Shown here piece by piece: positions 49,766-58,476 of a stretch of 64,000 bases of DNA. Positions within the stretch are counted from its first letter, which is position 1. Every line of letters starts with the position of its first letter. This stretch comes from Bacteroidota bacterium. Its GTDB lineage: Bacteria > Bacteroidota > Bacteroidia > Bacteroidales > Dysgonomonadaceae. Made by a program: the position numbers and the translations under genes. The stretch lies in NCBI GenBank assembly GCA_023622765.1, contig JAMNYO010000125.1, positions 59,472-123,471 of the forward strand. The letters are read 5' to 3'. Under the pieces are notes generated by a model. That model ran no database searches and was not told the origin of the DNA. It saw only the letters and a list, made by a program, of their open reading frames with translations.

Positions 49766-51892
49766 ATGAGTAGCAGGCGAAAATTTATCAAACAGTCGTT
49801 GGCTTCCGGTATCGGGTTAAGCATGGGAGGTATCTCGTTGGCTAACCCGGCCGCTGAGAAGCCGGCAGTGAAATCGGTGTCGTTACCCGATATCTCCAAT
49901 ATGGTGTCGATGCCCCCGGATATGCCGTTTATCCCGCGGAGGGTGGCAAGCTGGTGGGTGACCATTGAAGACTTACAGTGGTCACAAAAGAGCATCCGGG
50001 ATAAAATCAAGAGGAGGGCAGCTGCCTTTGCCGAGGCGCAGATCGACATGGTGGTCAACTACGGGTTCCATATCCGTTTCGACTTCTCCAACTACTTCGG
50101 TCAATTGCACGGCCTTATGGCCAATGCTTGCGAGGAGCTGCACCAGTATGGCATCAAGTTCATGGATCACTACTCCTGTAACCACGTCGAACGCCCCAAA
50201 GACGAAGCGGACTTTCACAAGCTGCACCGGAGCCACCGCCATCACGTGTTGCTATTTCACGACCCCATTGCGGCCGCGCATGCCCAGTACGAGGGGCATC
50301 GCTTTCATGACATCTGCGAGGTAGATATCCGCGATGGCAGCCGGGGCTACTCGCTGCAATATCAGATGGAGGCCTTTTGCCACAACAACCCCAACTTTTT
50401 GGACATGCACGTGAAGTACCTCAAGCGGCTGTTGAACGAGGTTCCCATTGACGCGATAGAGGTAGATGACATGTGCGATTACGTGGGACTCGCCGCGTGC
50501 GGGTGCGTCCACTGCAGGGAGCGGTTCAAGCGCGACTACGGAAGGGAGATCCCACCGTTCGACGACAAGAGCTTCTGGGGGGACACCTCCAAGCCGATGC
50601 TGTGGTGGGGGAACTACGAGAACCCCGCTTTCAGGGATTTTATCCAGATGAAGACCGATGGCATCGTGGATCACGTGAAGTTGGTTAAGTCGGTGGTGGG
50701 CGACCTGCCCCTTATGTCCTGTTGTTCAAGCACGGGGCCCATCACGCTCAACGCCATCTCCCTCGACTTGGAAAAGATGTCGCCCTACCTCGACTTCTTC
50801 ATGTTGGAGAACGTGGGTACCAATATTCATAGCGTCAACTGGATACCCAAGGATGCCGAGGCGTTGCACCAAAAAGATATCGCGAAGCAGCGGGGCGATT
50901 CACCCGCTATCGCGTTAAGCTACACCATCTACGAAAGGGGTGGTTACCTGGGGTGGGCCCTTAGCCGTTTTTGGGGGGTAGCCAACTGGAGCAGCACGCA
51001 CAACCAGCGGCTCATTGAAGACCCGGCGGATGCCCGCGAGATGGAGGAGGTGATCCACGAGTGGAACAACTGGGAGGTTCAACAGAGCGATTTAGACTTC
51101 AGGGAAGGGGAAGACCTGGTGGAGGTTCGCCTGGTAAGTAATAGCTACTGCAGGGATAACGGCTGGCGTGACGAGGACGGGAAAGAGCACTGGGATAGGT
51201 TGAAGGCATGGTCGGCCTCCTGCGTGGCGCATAACGTGGGATATAGGTTCGTGCGTGCGCGCGAACTTTCCGATGTTGCGGCGCTGTTGAGCGAGAAGAC
51301 ACCGCTAGTCCTTGATGGGGTGGCGTGCGTTTCGGATGCGCAATACAACGCGATTTCCAGCTTCCTGGCGTCAGGGGGCAAGGCCTGGCTGGCCCTTCCT
51401 TTTGGCACGCATGATGAAAAGGGCTACCTCAGGGATAAACCGTTACACGACGCGTTGCTGCGGCGCTTCAAAAGGAACATCACTGTCCTGGAGTCGGCAC
51501 TACAAGGCGATATGTTGGACAAGCTTATTCAAGAGGGTCGCTTCAAGCCGCTCCTCACGCAGGTGGGTGGCGACAAACGTTGGGCGGTCAGGATGCGTTG
51601 GCACGGCGACAAATTGGTGTTTCACTTTTTAAACTCGGCCATCAAGGCCATACCGCACCCCACGATCAAAGATAATGGGGGTTCGCCCATCTTGCAGGAT
51701 ATCGACTCCTCCATCACAGACAACCGGTTAAGCTATCGCCTTAACTTGGCGTCATTGAATGAAACGTCGTACATTCTGCAGACTCCCGAGCTTAAAGAGG
51801 CTCATCGGGAGATCACATGTATAAAAAAAGGCAAGGGGTATGACCTGGATGTTGACTTGAGCGACATCAAGCTATACGCTGTGCTGCAATAA
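49766..51892 (+). CDS. Exported putative glycoside hydrolase (GHL6/GH42-like)
   Basis: A Tat-type signal (SRRKFIKQSLASGIGLSMGG) begins the protein. Residues about 60-400 look like a TIM barrel: VNYGFHIRFDFSNYFG, IDAIEVDDMCDYVG and a Cys-rich segment CGCVHCRERFKRDYGREIPPFD, a motif seen in hypothetical glycosyl hydrolase 6 and GH42-like enzymes. Residues about 440-600 resemble the glutamine-amidotransferase-like beta-galactosidase trimerization domain (FVRARELSDVAALL, VASGGKAW-like segment). The Asp/Glu of IEVDD is a candidate catalytic site. Sits 17 bp after DUF1080, so in the same operon. Substrate unknown. Confidence 0.72.
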   Translation: MSSRRKFIKQSLASGIGLSMGGISLANPAAEKPAVKSVSLPDISNMVSMPPDMPFIPRRVASWWVTIEDLQWSQKSIRDKIKRRAAAFAEAQIDMVVNYGFHIRFDFSNYFGQLHGLMANACEELHQYGIKFMDHYSCNHVERPKDEADFHKLHRSHRHHVLLFHDPIAAAHAQYEGHRFHDICEVDIRDGSRGYSLQYQMEAFCHNNPNFLDMHVKYLKRLLNEVPIDAIEVDDMCDYVGLAACGCVHCRERFKRDYGREIPPFDDKSFWGDTSKPMLWWGNYENPAFRDFIQMKTDGIVDHVKLVKSVVGDLPLMSCCSSTGPITLNAISLDLEKMSPYLDFFMLENVGTNIHSVNWIPKDAEALHQKDIAKQRGDSPAIALSYTIYERGGYLGWALSRFWGVANWSSTHNQRLIEDPADAREMEEVIHEWNNWEVQQSDLDFREGEDLVEVRLVSNSYCRDNGWRDEDGKEHWDRLKAWSASCVAHNVGYRFVRARELSDVAALLSEKTPLVLDGVACVSDAQYNAISSFLASGGKAWLALPFGTHDEKGYLRDKPLHDALLRRFKRNITVLESALQGDMLDKLIQEGRFKPLLTQVGGDKRWAVRMRWHGDKLVFHFLNSAIKAIPHPTIKDNGGSPILQDIDSSITDNRLSYRLNLASLNETSYILQTPELKEAHREITCIKKGKGYDLDVDLSDIKLYAVLQ

Positions 51893-52122
51893 TTTAATTT
51901 AACTTTTGCATGTTATTTACTGTATAAGCTTTCAGAGCGAAGACCTTGAAAATTTCGTGGGGACACATCCTGCGAAGATCGCGTTAAAAAAGAAAAGCTG
52001 TTTGAGTGATAACGAGTTCTTTTCTTTTAGCAATCAAGCAGTAGATGGGTCACGAAATTTACGCCAGTCGAGCCTGAAAGCTATTAAACAGTTACATGCG
52101 ATAGTTCAATAATTTAATTTTG
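51893..52122 (+). repeat. Nested palindromic intergenic repeat, copy 4
   Basis: It lies within the co-directional operon between the GHL6-like gene and murQ. The pairs are GCTTTCAG/CTGAAAGC, AAATTTCGTG/CACGAAATTT (perfect), and AAAAGAAAAG/CTTTTCTTTT around the loop CTGTTTGAGTGATAACGAGTT. Outer arms AACTTTTGCATG and CATGCGATAGTT also pair partly. The internal frame at 51906-52112 is not considered a gene. As RNA it could fold into a long hairpin and affect expression of murQ and later genes. Confidence 0.85.
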
Positions 52123-52965
52123 ATGCATTATATGGAAAAGATTACGGAACAACCTTCCCTCTACCGTCATCTGGAAAAGATGTCCGTTGAGGAGCTGGTC
52201 AAGAACATCAACAACGAGGACAAAAAGGTGGCGTTGGCCATCGAGAAAGTGTTACCTGATGTGGCCGCGCTGATTTCCGCGTTGGAAGAGGTTCTTAAGA
52301 AGGGGGGCAGGTTGTTTTACATGGGGGGCGGCACCGGCGGTCGCCTGTCGGTTTTAGACAAAGTGGAGTTACCCAACACCTATGGTATCGAGAAGGGAGT
52401 GTTCAACTGTCTTCTGGCCGGAGGTGAAGAGAGGCTGTTGGAAGTGCTGGAGGAGAAGGAGGATGACGTGGATGACGCGTTGAGGCAGATGAAGCTCTAC
52501 AACGTGTCCGATAAAGACTTCGTTATCGGCATCTCTGCCAGCGGCACCACCCCATACGTGCTGGCTGGCTTAAGGAAGTGCCAGGAGGATGGCATCCCTT
52601 GCGGCTGTATCGTGGGTAACCCGGGTTCACCGATAGCCGCGGCAGCAGACTATCCCATTGAAGTGATCACGGGGCCGGAGTTTGTGACCGGTAGCACGCG
52701 GATGAAGTGTGGAACTGCCCAAAAAATGTTGCTCGACATGATCAGCACCACTGTCCTCATTCGATTGGGAAGGGTGGAGGACAACCGCATGGTGAACGTG
52801 CGGCTTATCAACAACAAGGTAATCGATCGGTCGGTAAAAATGATCTTGTCACTCACCGATATTGGCGACTACGATAAGGCGAAAGCCATTTTGTTAGAAC
52901 GCGGGAACGTGAAGAAATCGGTCGATTACATTAACAGTAAAGCTAATGACCATGACGAGTCGTAG
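52123..52965 (+). CDS. murQ: N-acetylmuramic acid 6-phosphate etherase-like SIS protein
   Basis: MurQ cleaves the lactyl ether of MurNAc-6-phosphate, giving GlcNAc-6-phosphate and D-lactate. The SIS fold and order of motifs match: ITEQPSLYRHLEKMSVEELVKNIN at the N-terminus, GGGTGGRLSVLDKVELPNTYG (about residues 66-86), IGISASGTTPYVLAGL (about 137) and TGSTRMKCGTAQKMLLDMIS (about 190-209). Compared with E. coli MurQ (GTSGR...DASE), the phosphate-loop Ser is Gly and DASE is DKVE, so this is a divergent branch, perhaps with altered substrate. Start is ATG 52123 or ATG 52132. It overlaps the GH20-like gene by 20 bp. Confidence 0.86.
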   Translation: MHYMEKITEQPSLYRHLEKMSVEELVKNINNEDKKVALAIEKVLPDVAALISALEEVLKKGGRLFYMGGGTGGRLSVLDKVELPNTYGIEKGVFNCLLAGGEERLLEVLEEKEDDVDDALRQMKLYNVSDKDFVIGISASGTTPYVLAGLRKCQEDGIPCGCIVGNPGSPIAAAADYPIEVITGPEFVTGSTRMKCGTAQKMLLDMISTTVLIRLGRVEDNRMVNVRLINNKVIDRSVKMILSLTDIGDYDKAKAILLERGNVKKSVDYINSKANDHDES

Positions 52966-54037
52966 GGACTTTTTCAAGCAAGCGGCCGCCGCGGGTATGG
53001 CCTTGGCGCTTCCCGAGACGCTGTTTGGCGAGATTAACGTTGAGCGGGCAACAAAAGGCGATGAAAACTTTATTTGGGCCAGCTTGCTCCACTTGAGCTA
53101 CAACATGTGGGAAGACAATACCCCTCCGGGCTTTGAAGCAGCTGAGTATACCGGTGATGATTGTCGGGAGGCTTACCTATGGGCCCACAAGTACCACCCC
53201 CACCTTACGTTCGATAAGTCGGTTTGGGATCAGCTGTTGGTCAAGATGCGCGAGGTGGGCATGAATATGCTGATCATCGACCTGGGAGACGGGGTGCAGT
53301 ACGAGAGCCACCCGGAGATCGCGGTGAAGGGTGCGTGGACCACCGGGGAGTTAAAGCGGGAGCTCAAGAAAATAAGAAAAATGGGGATAGAGCCGATTCC
53401 CAAATTGAACTTTTCAACGGGGCACAAGGCGTGGCTGGGACCGTACCAGCGGATGATCTCCTCGGATACCTATTATGCCGTTTGTAAGAACTTGATCGAA
53501 GAGGTCATTCACCTGTTCGACTCCCCCCGTTTTTTCCACTTGGGGATGGACGAAGAGACCGCCGGGCATCAGCGGTATCATGAAAACGTGGTGGTTCGTC
53601 AGGGGAATTTGTGGTGGCATGATTTCTACTACCTGGTGGATGTGGTGGAGAAGCAAAATGTGCGGTCATGGATTTGGTCGGATTACGCGTGGGAACATCC
53701 GGAGGACTTTTTCGCCAAGATGCCCAAGACTGTTTTACAGAGCAACTGGTATTACGGTAGTCAGTTTGACAACTTCGACAACCCCACTAATGAGACCTAC
53801 GTCAGGTTGTATGATCAACTGGAAAAGCATGGGTATGACCAAGTGCCGACCGGGAGCAATCACAGCAACAACGTCAACTTTGGGAAGACGGTTGAGTATT
53901 GTACCAGGGTGATCGCTCCTGATCGACTCAAGGGTTTTTTGCAGACCATTTGGAGGCCCACGTGGCCAGCCTGTTTCGAGCGGCACTGTGAGGCGATCGA
54001 CCAAGTGGGTAGCGTGATTCAATCTTTTAAAAACTAA
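52946..54037 (+). CDS. Tat-exported GH20-like (beta-N-acetylhexosaminidase-like) protein
   Basis: The signal SRRDFFKQAAAAGMALALPETLFG is of Tat type. The mature part looks like a TIM barrel, with KMREVGMNMLIIDLGDGVQY, KKIRKMGIEPIPKLNFSTGH and FFHLGMDEETAGHQ (about residues 196-209), which resembles the catalytic HLGxDE of GH20. WIWSDYAWEHPEDFFAKMPK follows as in these enzymes. I infer a beta-N-acetylhexosaminidase or related enzyme acting on GlcNAc-containing material in the periplasm. The start overlaps murQ. The family match is moderate; the protein is shorter than usual GH20 enzymes (363 residues). Confidence 0.65.
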   Translation: MTMTSRRDFFKQAAAAGMALALPETLFGEINVERATKGDENFIWASLLHLSYNMWEDNTPPGFEAAEYTGDDCREAYLWAHKYHPHLTFDKSVWDQLLVKMREVGMNMLIIDLGDGVQYESHPEIAVKGAWTTGELKRELKKIRKMGIEPIPKLNFSTGHKAWLGPYQRMISSDTYYAVCKNLIEEVIHLFDSPRFFHLGMDEETAGHQRYHENVVVRQGNLWWHDFYYLVDVVEKQNVRSWIWSDYAWEHPEDFFAKMPKTVLQSNWYYGSQFDNFDNPTNETYVRLYDQLEKHGYDQVPTGSNHSNNVNFGKTVEYCTRVIAPDRLKGFLQTIWRPTWPACFERHCEAIDQVGSVIQSFKN

Positions 54038-54041
54038 TCAA

Positions 54042-55385
54042 ATGAAGACAATTAACCGAAGAAATTTTATTAAAGCGTCGGCCTTTGCAGGTGCAGGTCT
54101 GACGCTGGCACCCGGTCTCGCTCTTAGATGTACCGGTCAAAATAGCAGTAAGCCCGTTCTGTTAGGGGGGCGTAAACCCAGTTACAGCTTCTCGAAGTGG
54201 CCGATTTTCGATCAAACCGAAGAGCAAGCCCTTTTGGAAGTGCTTAACAGCAGTCATTGGGGTCGCCTCAGTGGCACCGTGACCAAGAAGTTCGAGGAGG
54301 AGTACGCGAAGATCAACGGGACCGCCCATGCGCTGGCCGTGTCGAGTGGCACCAGCGCGTTGTTCACCATGTTGGGTGCTTTGGACGTGGGTCCGGGTGA
54401 CGAGGTGGTGCTTCCCGTTTACACGTTTGTCGCCACTTACAACGTGGTGGGGCTAAACTACGCGTTGCCTATCTTGGTCGACACCAATATCGAAACTTTC
54501 CAGATCGACACGAAAAAGATGGAGCAGGCGATTACCCCGCAGACCAAGCTCTTGATGCCCGTGCATATCGGGGGAGCACCTGCCGACCTTGATGCCGTGA
54601 TGGAAATAGGGAAAAAGCACAACCTGCCGGTCATCGAGGACGCCTGTCAGGCTCACTTGGCCGAATGGAAGGGGCAGAAAGTGGGATCGTTTGGTTTAGG
54701 GGGTGCGTTTAGCTTCCAGGCGAGCAAAAACCTGAATTGCGCGGAAGGGGGTGCCATCACCAGTAACGACCAGGAGTTTATCGAGCGCTGCTACATCTTC
54801 CACAACCAGGGTCAAGGGGGAAGGGGTGCCTCGTATGGAACAGGTTCCGGCACGAGGGGCACTAACCTGCGGCTGACCGAGTTTCAAGCCGCGATACTGT
54901 TGGCCCAAATGACCCGGCTGGAGGAGCAGATGCAAGTTAGAAGCGCGAATGGCGACTACCTCACCGAGCTCTTTAACGAGATACCCGGTATCACACCCGC
55001 GAAGGAGCACGAGGGTACCACCCGTAACGCGTATCACCTCTACATGTTCCGTTTTGATAGCGCCCATTTCGATGGTTTAACCCGTGATGAGTTCATCAAG
55101 GCGCTTCGTGCCGAGGGGGTTCCCTGTAGCACGGGCTACGGTCAAATGAACAGCAGCGAGTACGTGAGGGGTCTGGCCGAAAACAAGCACTACCTGAAGG
55201 TTTACGGTGAAAAGACCATGAAGGAGTGGCTCGAGCGGAACCATTGCCCGCAGAATGACAAGCTTACCAAAGATCAGGCCGTATGGTTCACCCAGCCCAT
55301 GTTGTTGGGCGACCGCTCGGATATGGATAAGATTGCTGAAGCGGTACGTCGTATCCAGAAACACGCGACCGAGTTAAAGGGATAG
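54042..55385 (+). CDS. Tat-exported DegT/DnrJ/EryC1 aminotransferase-like protein
   Basis: A PLP-dependent sugar aminotransferase fold carrying a twin-arginine signal (NRRNFIKASAFAGAGLTLAPG, residues 5-25). The fold is complete: AVSSGTSALFTMLGALDVGPGDEVVLPVYTF, the Asp in VIEDACQAH (about 201-209), and the PLP lysine in FSFQASKNLNCAEGG (Lys about residue 230). Most family members act on nucleotide-sugar ketoses in the cytoplasm; Tat export implies folding with PLP before translocation and periplasmic substrates. It starts 4 bp after the GH20-like gene. A paralog lies at 59.9 kb. Substrate unknown. Confidence 0.85.
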   Translation: MKTINRRNFIKASAFAGAGLTLAPGLALRCTGQNSSKPVLLGGRKPSYSFSKWPIFDQTEEQALLEVLNSSHWGRLSGTVTKKFEEEYAKINGTAHALAVSSGTSALFTMLGALDVGPGDEVVLPVYTFVATYNVVGLNYALPILVDTNIETFQIDTKKMEQAITPQTKLLMPVHIGGAPADLDAVMEIGKKHNLPVIEDACQAHLAEWKGQKVGSFGLGGAFSFQASKNLNCAEGGAITSNDQEFIERCYIFHNQGQGGRGASYGTGSGTRGTNLRLTEFQAAILLAQMTRLEEQMQVRSANGDYLTELFNEIPGITPAKEHEGTTRNAYHLYMFRFDSAHFDGLTRDEFIKALRAEGVPCSTGYGQMNSSEYVRGLAENKHYLKVYGEKTMKEWLERNHCPQNDKLTKDQAVWFTQPMLLGDRSDMDKIAEAVRRIQKHATELKG

Positions 55386-55402
55386 TTTAAAGGGACAGTA
55401 GT

Positions 55403-55434
55403 GAAGCCCGGTTAAGCCCGGTGAAACGGGCTTC
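55403..55434 (+). terminator. Possible terminator hairpin after the first DegT gene
   Basis: GAAGCCCG (55403-55410) pairs with CGGGCTTC (55427-55434); only a weak T-rich tail follows, so it may attenuate rather than end transcription. Confidence 0.45.
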
Positions 55435-55506
55435 ATCTGTTTAGTCGGGTAAGTGTGAGTGAAAATCACTTGTCCTGGCAACCGAGAGTGTTTTTTAAAA
55501 GATCGT

Positions 55507-57429
55507 ATGAAGAACTATACGTGGTTATTTTTGTCGCTTTTGCTCATCTCGACCTCCTGTGAAAGTGGTTTCAAGGTTGGTCGCTCGGTAGTGAGCATAG
55601 AGCCGACGGGCGAGACGGTCTCATTAACGTTGGCCGGTTTTTCTTTGCCTACCGAAGGGCGGTTCACGCTGGGTTGGGATGAGTTGGGTGCTACCGGTCA
55701 GCTAGCGAGCTTCACTGCCCTCGATGGTTTGTTCTACGCCGTTGATCCGCAAGGGAAGCTGTTCTCCTTCACGAAAGAGTCGGTGGGAGAGTGGAAAAGC
55801 GTGGAGTCGGCCCTTCCCATGAAGCTGCTCGCGGGGCACGCGGGGCAGCTTTACGGCATCACCGCACAGGGCGACCTGTACAGCGCACCGCCGGCAGATG
55901 CAGGACTTGAATGGAAAAAGCTCTCCCCGGTAAAGGGAGCCACGGCCTTTACCTCCTCCGGTGAGAAGTTATACGTGACAACCGATAACGGCCTTTTGCT
56001 GGAAGGTACCGTCGCGCAAGAAGGGGTGTCGTGGAGCCAGGTAGCCGAAGTCGGCAAAATTCGCTCGCTGACTTCAAATGGTACCAAGCTGTACGCTTTG
56101 GGAACCGACACCGTGCTGTATCAATGCGAGTTGCGCTATCCCGGAGAGAGCTGGGTGCGTATGGGGTATAACAACGGGGAGAGTTACCTGATAAAGGTCA
56201 GCCAGATTGCTTTTCTTGATGGGAAGCTCTACGCGTTTACCCTGGACAACAAGCTCTACACGAACAGGCACAACTCCGAGGGGAATCTCTCGTCGCGCGC
56301 GCTATCCATCACCAAGGGCGGTAAAACTGCCGTGATCGTCAGCGTGGATGCCTGCGGCTTTGATTACTCTTTTACCCAGAGCGTAAAAGAGGATATTTAC
56401 CGGAAAACGGGGATTCCCCACGAGGCGGTCTTGATTAACACCTCTCACTCTCATTTCACCCCCGTGACGCAAAGTTGGATCACGTGGGAAAAACAGAACC
56501 AGCATCCCGATACGCTCTACCTGAATGTGGTACGTGAGGGGATCGTCCGGTCGGTGGAAGAGGCGCTGGCCAGTGCCACTCCCGGTGAGCTCTTCTTCGG
56601 CCGCGACTCCACTGCCATCGGGAGAAACCGGAGGTTAAGGGGTGACGAGGCCCTTTACGACAATTTCGTGGATGTGTTGCGGTTTGTTCCCAAGGGAGGG
56701 GGTAGCGAGACCGTTCTCTTTTTAACGGGTTGCCATCCGGTGCGCTCGCATCCCGAAGGGGGGCATTACACGATGAGTGCCAACTACCCGGGACAGACCC
56801 GCGAGATTCTCGAGAAAGACCCAGCCGTTAGCCATAGCATGTTTGTACAGGGCTGTGCCGGGGACATCAACCCGATCTCCAACTCGTACCGTGAAACGGG
56901 TGAGCAGTTGGCCCAAGATGTTATCGCCGTGCTGGGCGGCACGTTATCACCCGTGGAGGGAGGCATCTCCTGCTACCTCGACACGATTCACGTGGCCGTC
57001 ACCCCTTGGAGCCAAGAGGAGCTGCAGGTTCCCCTGCAGAAGGCCGAGGAGAGCCCGGAGGATTTTCTGGCCCGAAGAAGTGGCCGTTGGGCGAGGCTCA
57101 TGTTGGGTTATTACGAACAACAGGGCACTCCCCCCACCGATATGCCCATTTACGTGCAGACGTTGAATATCGGCGACTGGAAGTTGATCGGGCTATCGAG
57201 GGAGGCGACCACCGAGTTTTCCATTGCCATCAAAAAATTGTGGCCCGACCAGAAGGTCTCGGTAGCCGCGTATACGAATGATACGCCTAGCTACCTGGCC
57301 ACCGACCCCCACATCAAGAAGAAGGATTACGAGGGGTACGAGTCCTTTTTCTGGTACGGTCAACCCAATCACTTCCCGTTGGGAACGTTTGATTTGGTGG
57401 TGAACTGCATCAAGGAAAACAACCGGTAA
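55507..57429 (+). CDS. Ceramidase-like lipoprotein with an inserted repeat domain
   Basis: The lipoprotein signal has lipobox ISTSC (residues about 13-17). The flanking sequence belongs to the neutral/alkaline ceramidase N-terminal family: KVGRSVVSIEPTGETVSLTLAGF at the start, then VIVSVDACGFDYSF, INTSHSHFTPVTQSW (about residues 309-323), FLTGCHPVRSHPEGG and FVQGCAGDINPISNSYRETGEQLAQDV (about residues 440-466). Between GF and the VSVD segment lie about 220 residues (about 45-265) with repeated units ending in LYxIxxxGxLYS-like strands, which look like propeller blades (LYAVDPQGKLF, LYGITAQGDLYS, LYVTTDNGLLLE, LYALGTDTVLYQ, LYAFTLDNKLYT). Start is ATG 55507. The substrate is probably an N-acylated molecule, but which one is unknown. 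Confidence 0.8.
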   Translation: MKNYTWLFLSLLLISTSCESGFKVGRSVVSIEPTGETVSLTLAGFSLPTEGRFTLGWDELGATGQLASFTALDGLFYAVDPQGKLFSFTKESVGEWKSVESALPMKLLAGHAGQLYGITAQGDLYSAPPADAGLEWKKLSPVKGATAFTSSGEKLYVTTDNGLLLEGTVAQEGVSWSQVAEVGKIRSLTSNGTKLYALGTDTVLYQCELRYPGESWVRMGYNNGESYLIKVSQIAFLDGKLYAFTLDNKLYTNRHNSEGNLSSRALSITKGGKTAVIVSVDACGFDYSFTQSVKEDIYRKTGIPHEAVLINTSHSHFTPVTQSWITWEKQNQHPDTLYLNVVREGIVRSVEEALASATPGELFFGRDSTAIGRNRRLRGDEALYDNFVDVLRFVPKGGGSETVLFLTGCHPVRSHPEGGHYTMSANYPGQTREILEKDPAVSHSMFVQGCAGDINPISNSYRETGEQLAQDVIAVLGGTLSPVEGGISCYLDTIHVAVTPWSQEELQVPLQKAEESPEDFLARRSGRWARLMLGYYEQQGTPPTDMPIYVQTLNIGDWKLIGLSREATTEFSIAIKKLWPDQKVSVAAYTNDTPSYLATDPHIKKKDYEGYESFFWYGQPNHFPLGTFDLVVNCIKENNR

Positions 57430-57502
57430 AGGGGAAGGGATTACAAAACAGAGAGATGCAAAACAGATAGGATGTAAACAGACAGCTAATAAAAGAGACG
57501 AT

Positions 57503-58345
57503 ATGATTTTAATTGCCGACAGTGGATCCAGCACAACCAATTGGACGTTGGTTGACGATCGAAAAATTGTTTTTCAGTTCGAAAGTGAAGGGTATAATCC
57601 CTGTTACAACAGCAGCGACGAGATCACGCGTTCCCTATCGAAGAGCCTACCCGAAGGGTATGATTGGGACAAAGTCAAGTTGGTCGCCTTTTACGGCGCG
57701 GGTTGTTACGAAGACAAGTACGTGGTGATAGAGGATGCCCTGCGTCCGCTATTTCCCCACGCGCGGTTTGACGTGGCCATGGACCTGGTCGCCTCCGCGC
57801 GGGCCTTGCTTGGGAACGAGCCCGGCTTCGCGGCTATCTTGGGGACGGGTACCAACTCTTGCCTTTACGATGGAACCCGCATCACCCACAACGTGGACTC
57901 CATGGGATTCCTTTTGGGAGACGAGGGGAGCGGGGCGTACATGGGCAAGCGGATTATCGGCGATTTTATTCGGGGGCACATGCCCGAGGAGGTCTCCTCC
58001 CTCTTTTTCGACACCTACGGCCTTACCCCTGATGCGCTGGTAGATAAAGTGTACAGCGCTTCTATGCCCAACCGCTATTGCGCGTCGTTCACCCGCTTTT
58101 TAAGCCTCGACCCGATGCCCAAGAGCGATTACGCCGAGCAAGTGAAGCGTGACGCGTTCCGTGACTTCTTCAACAACATCGTGGTCTACTACCCCGGTTA
58201 TTCCGATCACCTGTTCAACTGCGTGGGCAGCATCGGCTGGGTATTTAAAGATACCCTTGCCGCCGTGGCAGAAGAGTTCGGGATGAAGGTCGGTAAGATC
58301 ATTCAAAGTCCCATGGAGGGGTTAATCGCCTATCACCATGTGTAA
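57503..58345 (+). CDS. BadF/BadG-type N-acetylamino sugar kinase (MurK-like)
   Basis: A cytoplasmic ASKHA-fold kinase. The phosphate 1 motif is ILIADSGSSTTNWTLVD (residues 2-18), the phosphate 2 segment AILGTGTNSCLYDG (about 113-126), with GDEGSGAYMGKRIIGDF (about 140-156) as expected for N-acetylglucosamine/N-acetylmuramic acid kinases of this family. In Tannerella forsythia a BadF-type kinase (MurK) phosphorylates MurNAc and is encoded with MurQ and a transporter. The same partners surround this gene (murQ at 52.1 kb, MFS 130 bp downstream), so MurNAc is the likely substrate, GlcNAc an alternative. Confidence 0.85.
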   Translation: MILIADSGSSTTNWTLVDDRKIVFQFESEGYNPCYNSSDEITRSLSKSLPEGYDWDKVKLVAFYGAGCYEDKYVVIEDALRPLFPHARFDVAMDLVASARALLGNEPGFAAILGTGTNSCLYDGTRITHNVDSMGFLLGDEGSGAYMGKRIIGDFIRGHMPEEVSSLFFDTYGLTPDALVDKVYSASMPNRYCASFTRFLSLDPMPKSDYAEQVKRDAFRDFFNNIVVYYPGYSDHLFNCVGSIGWVFKDTLAAVAEEFGMKVGKIIQSPMEGLIAYHHV

Positions 58346-58476
58346 CTGCTTCCCCATCCAAGCAGGTACCTGTTACATTCAGTCAAACTGTTGGGCTCAC
58401 GGTGTTTCCGATGCTTCCAACAGAGCAAGATGACCATTACATTCAGTACAAACCCATACATCAATCAACCACATTT

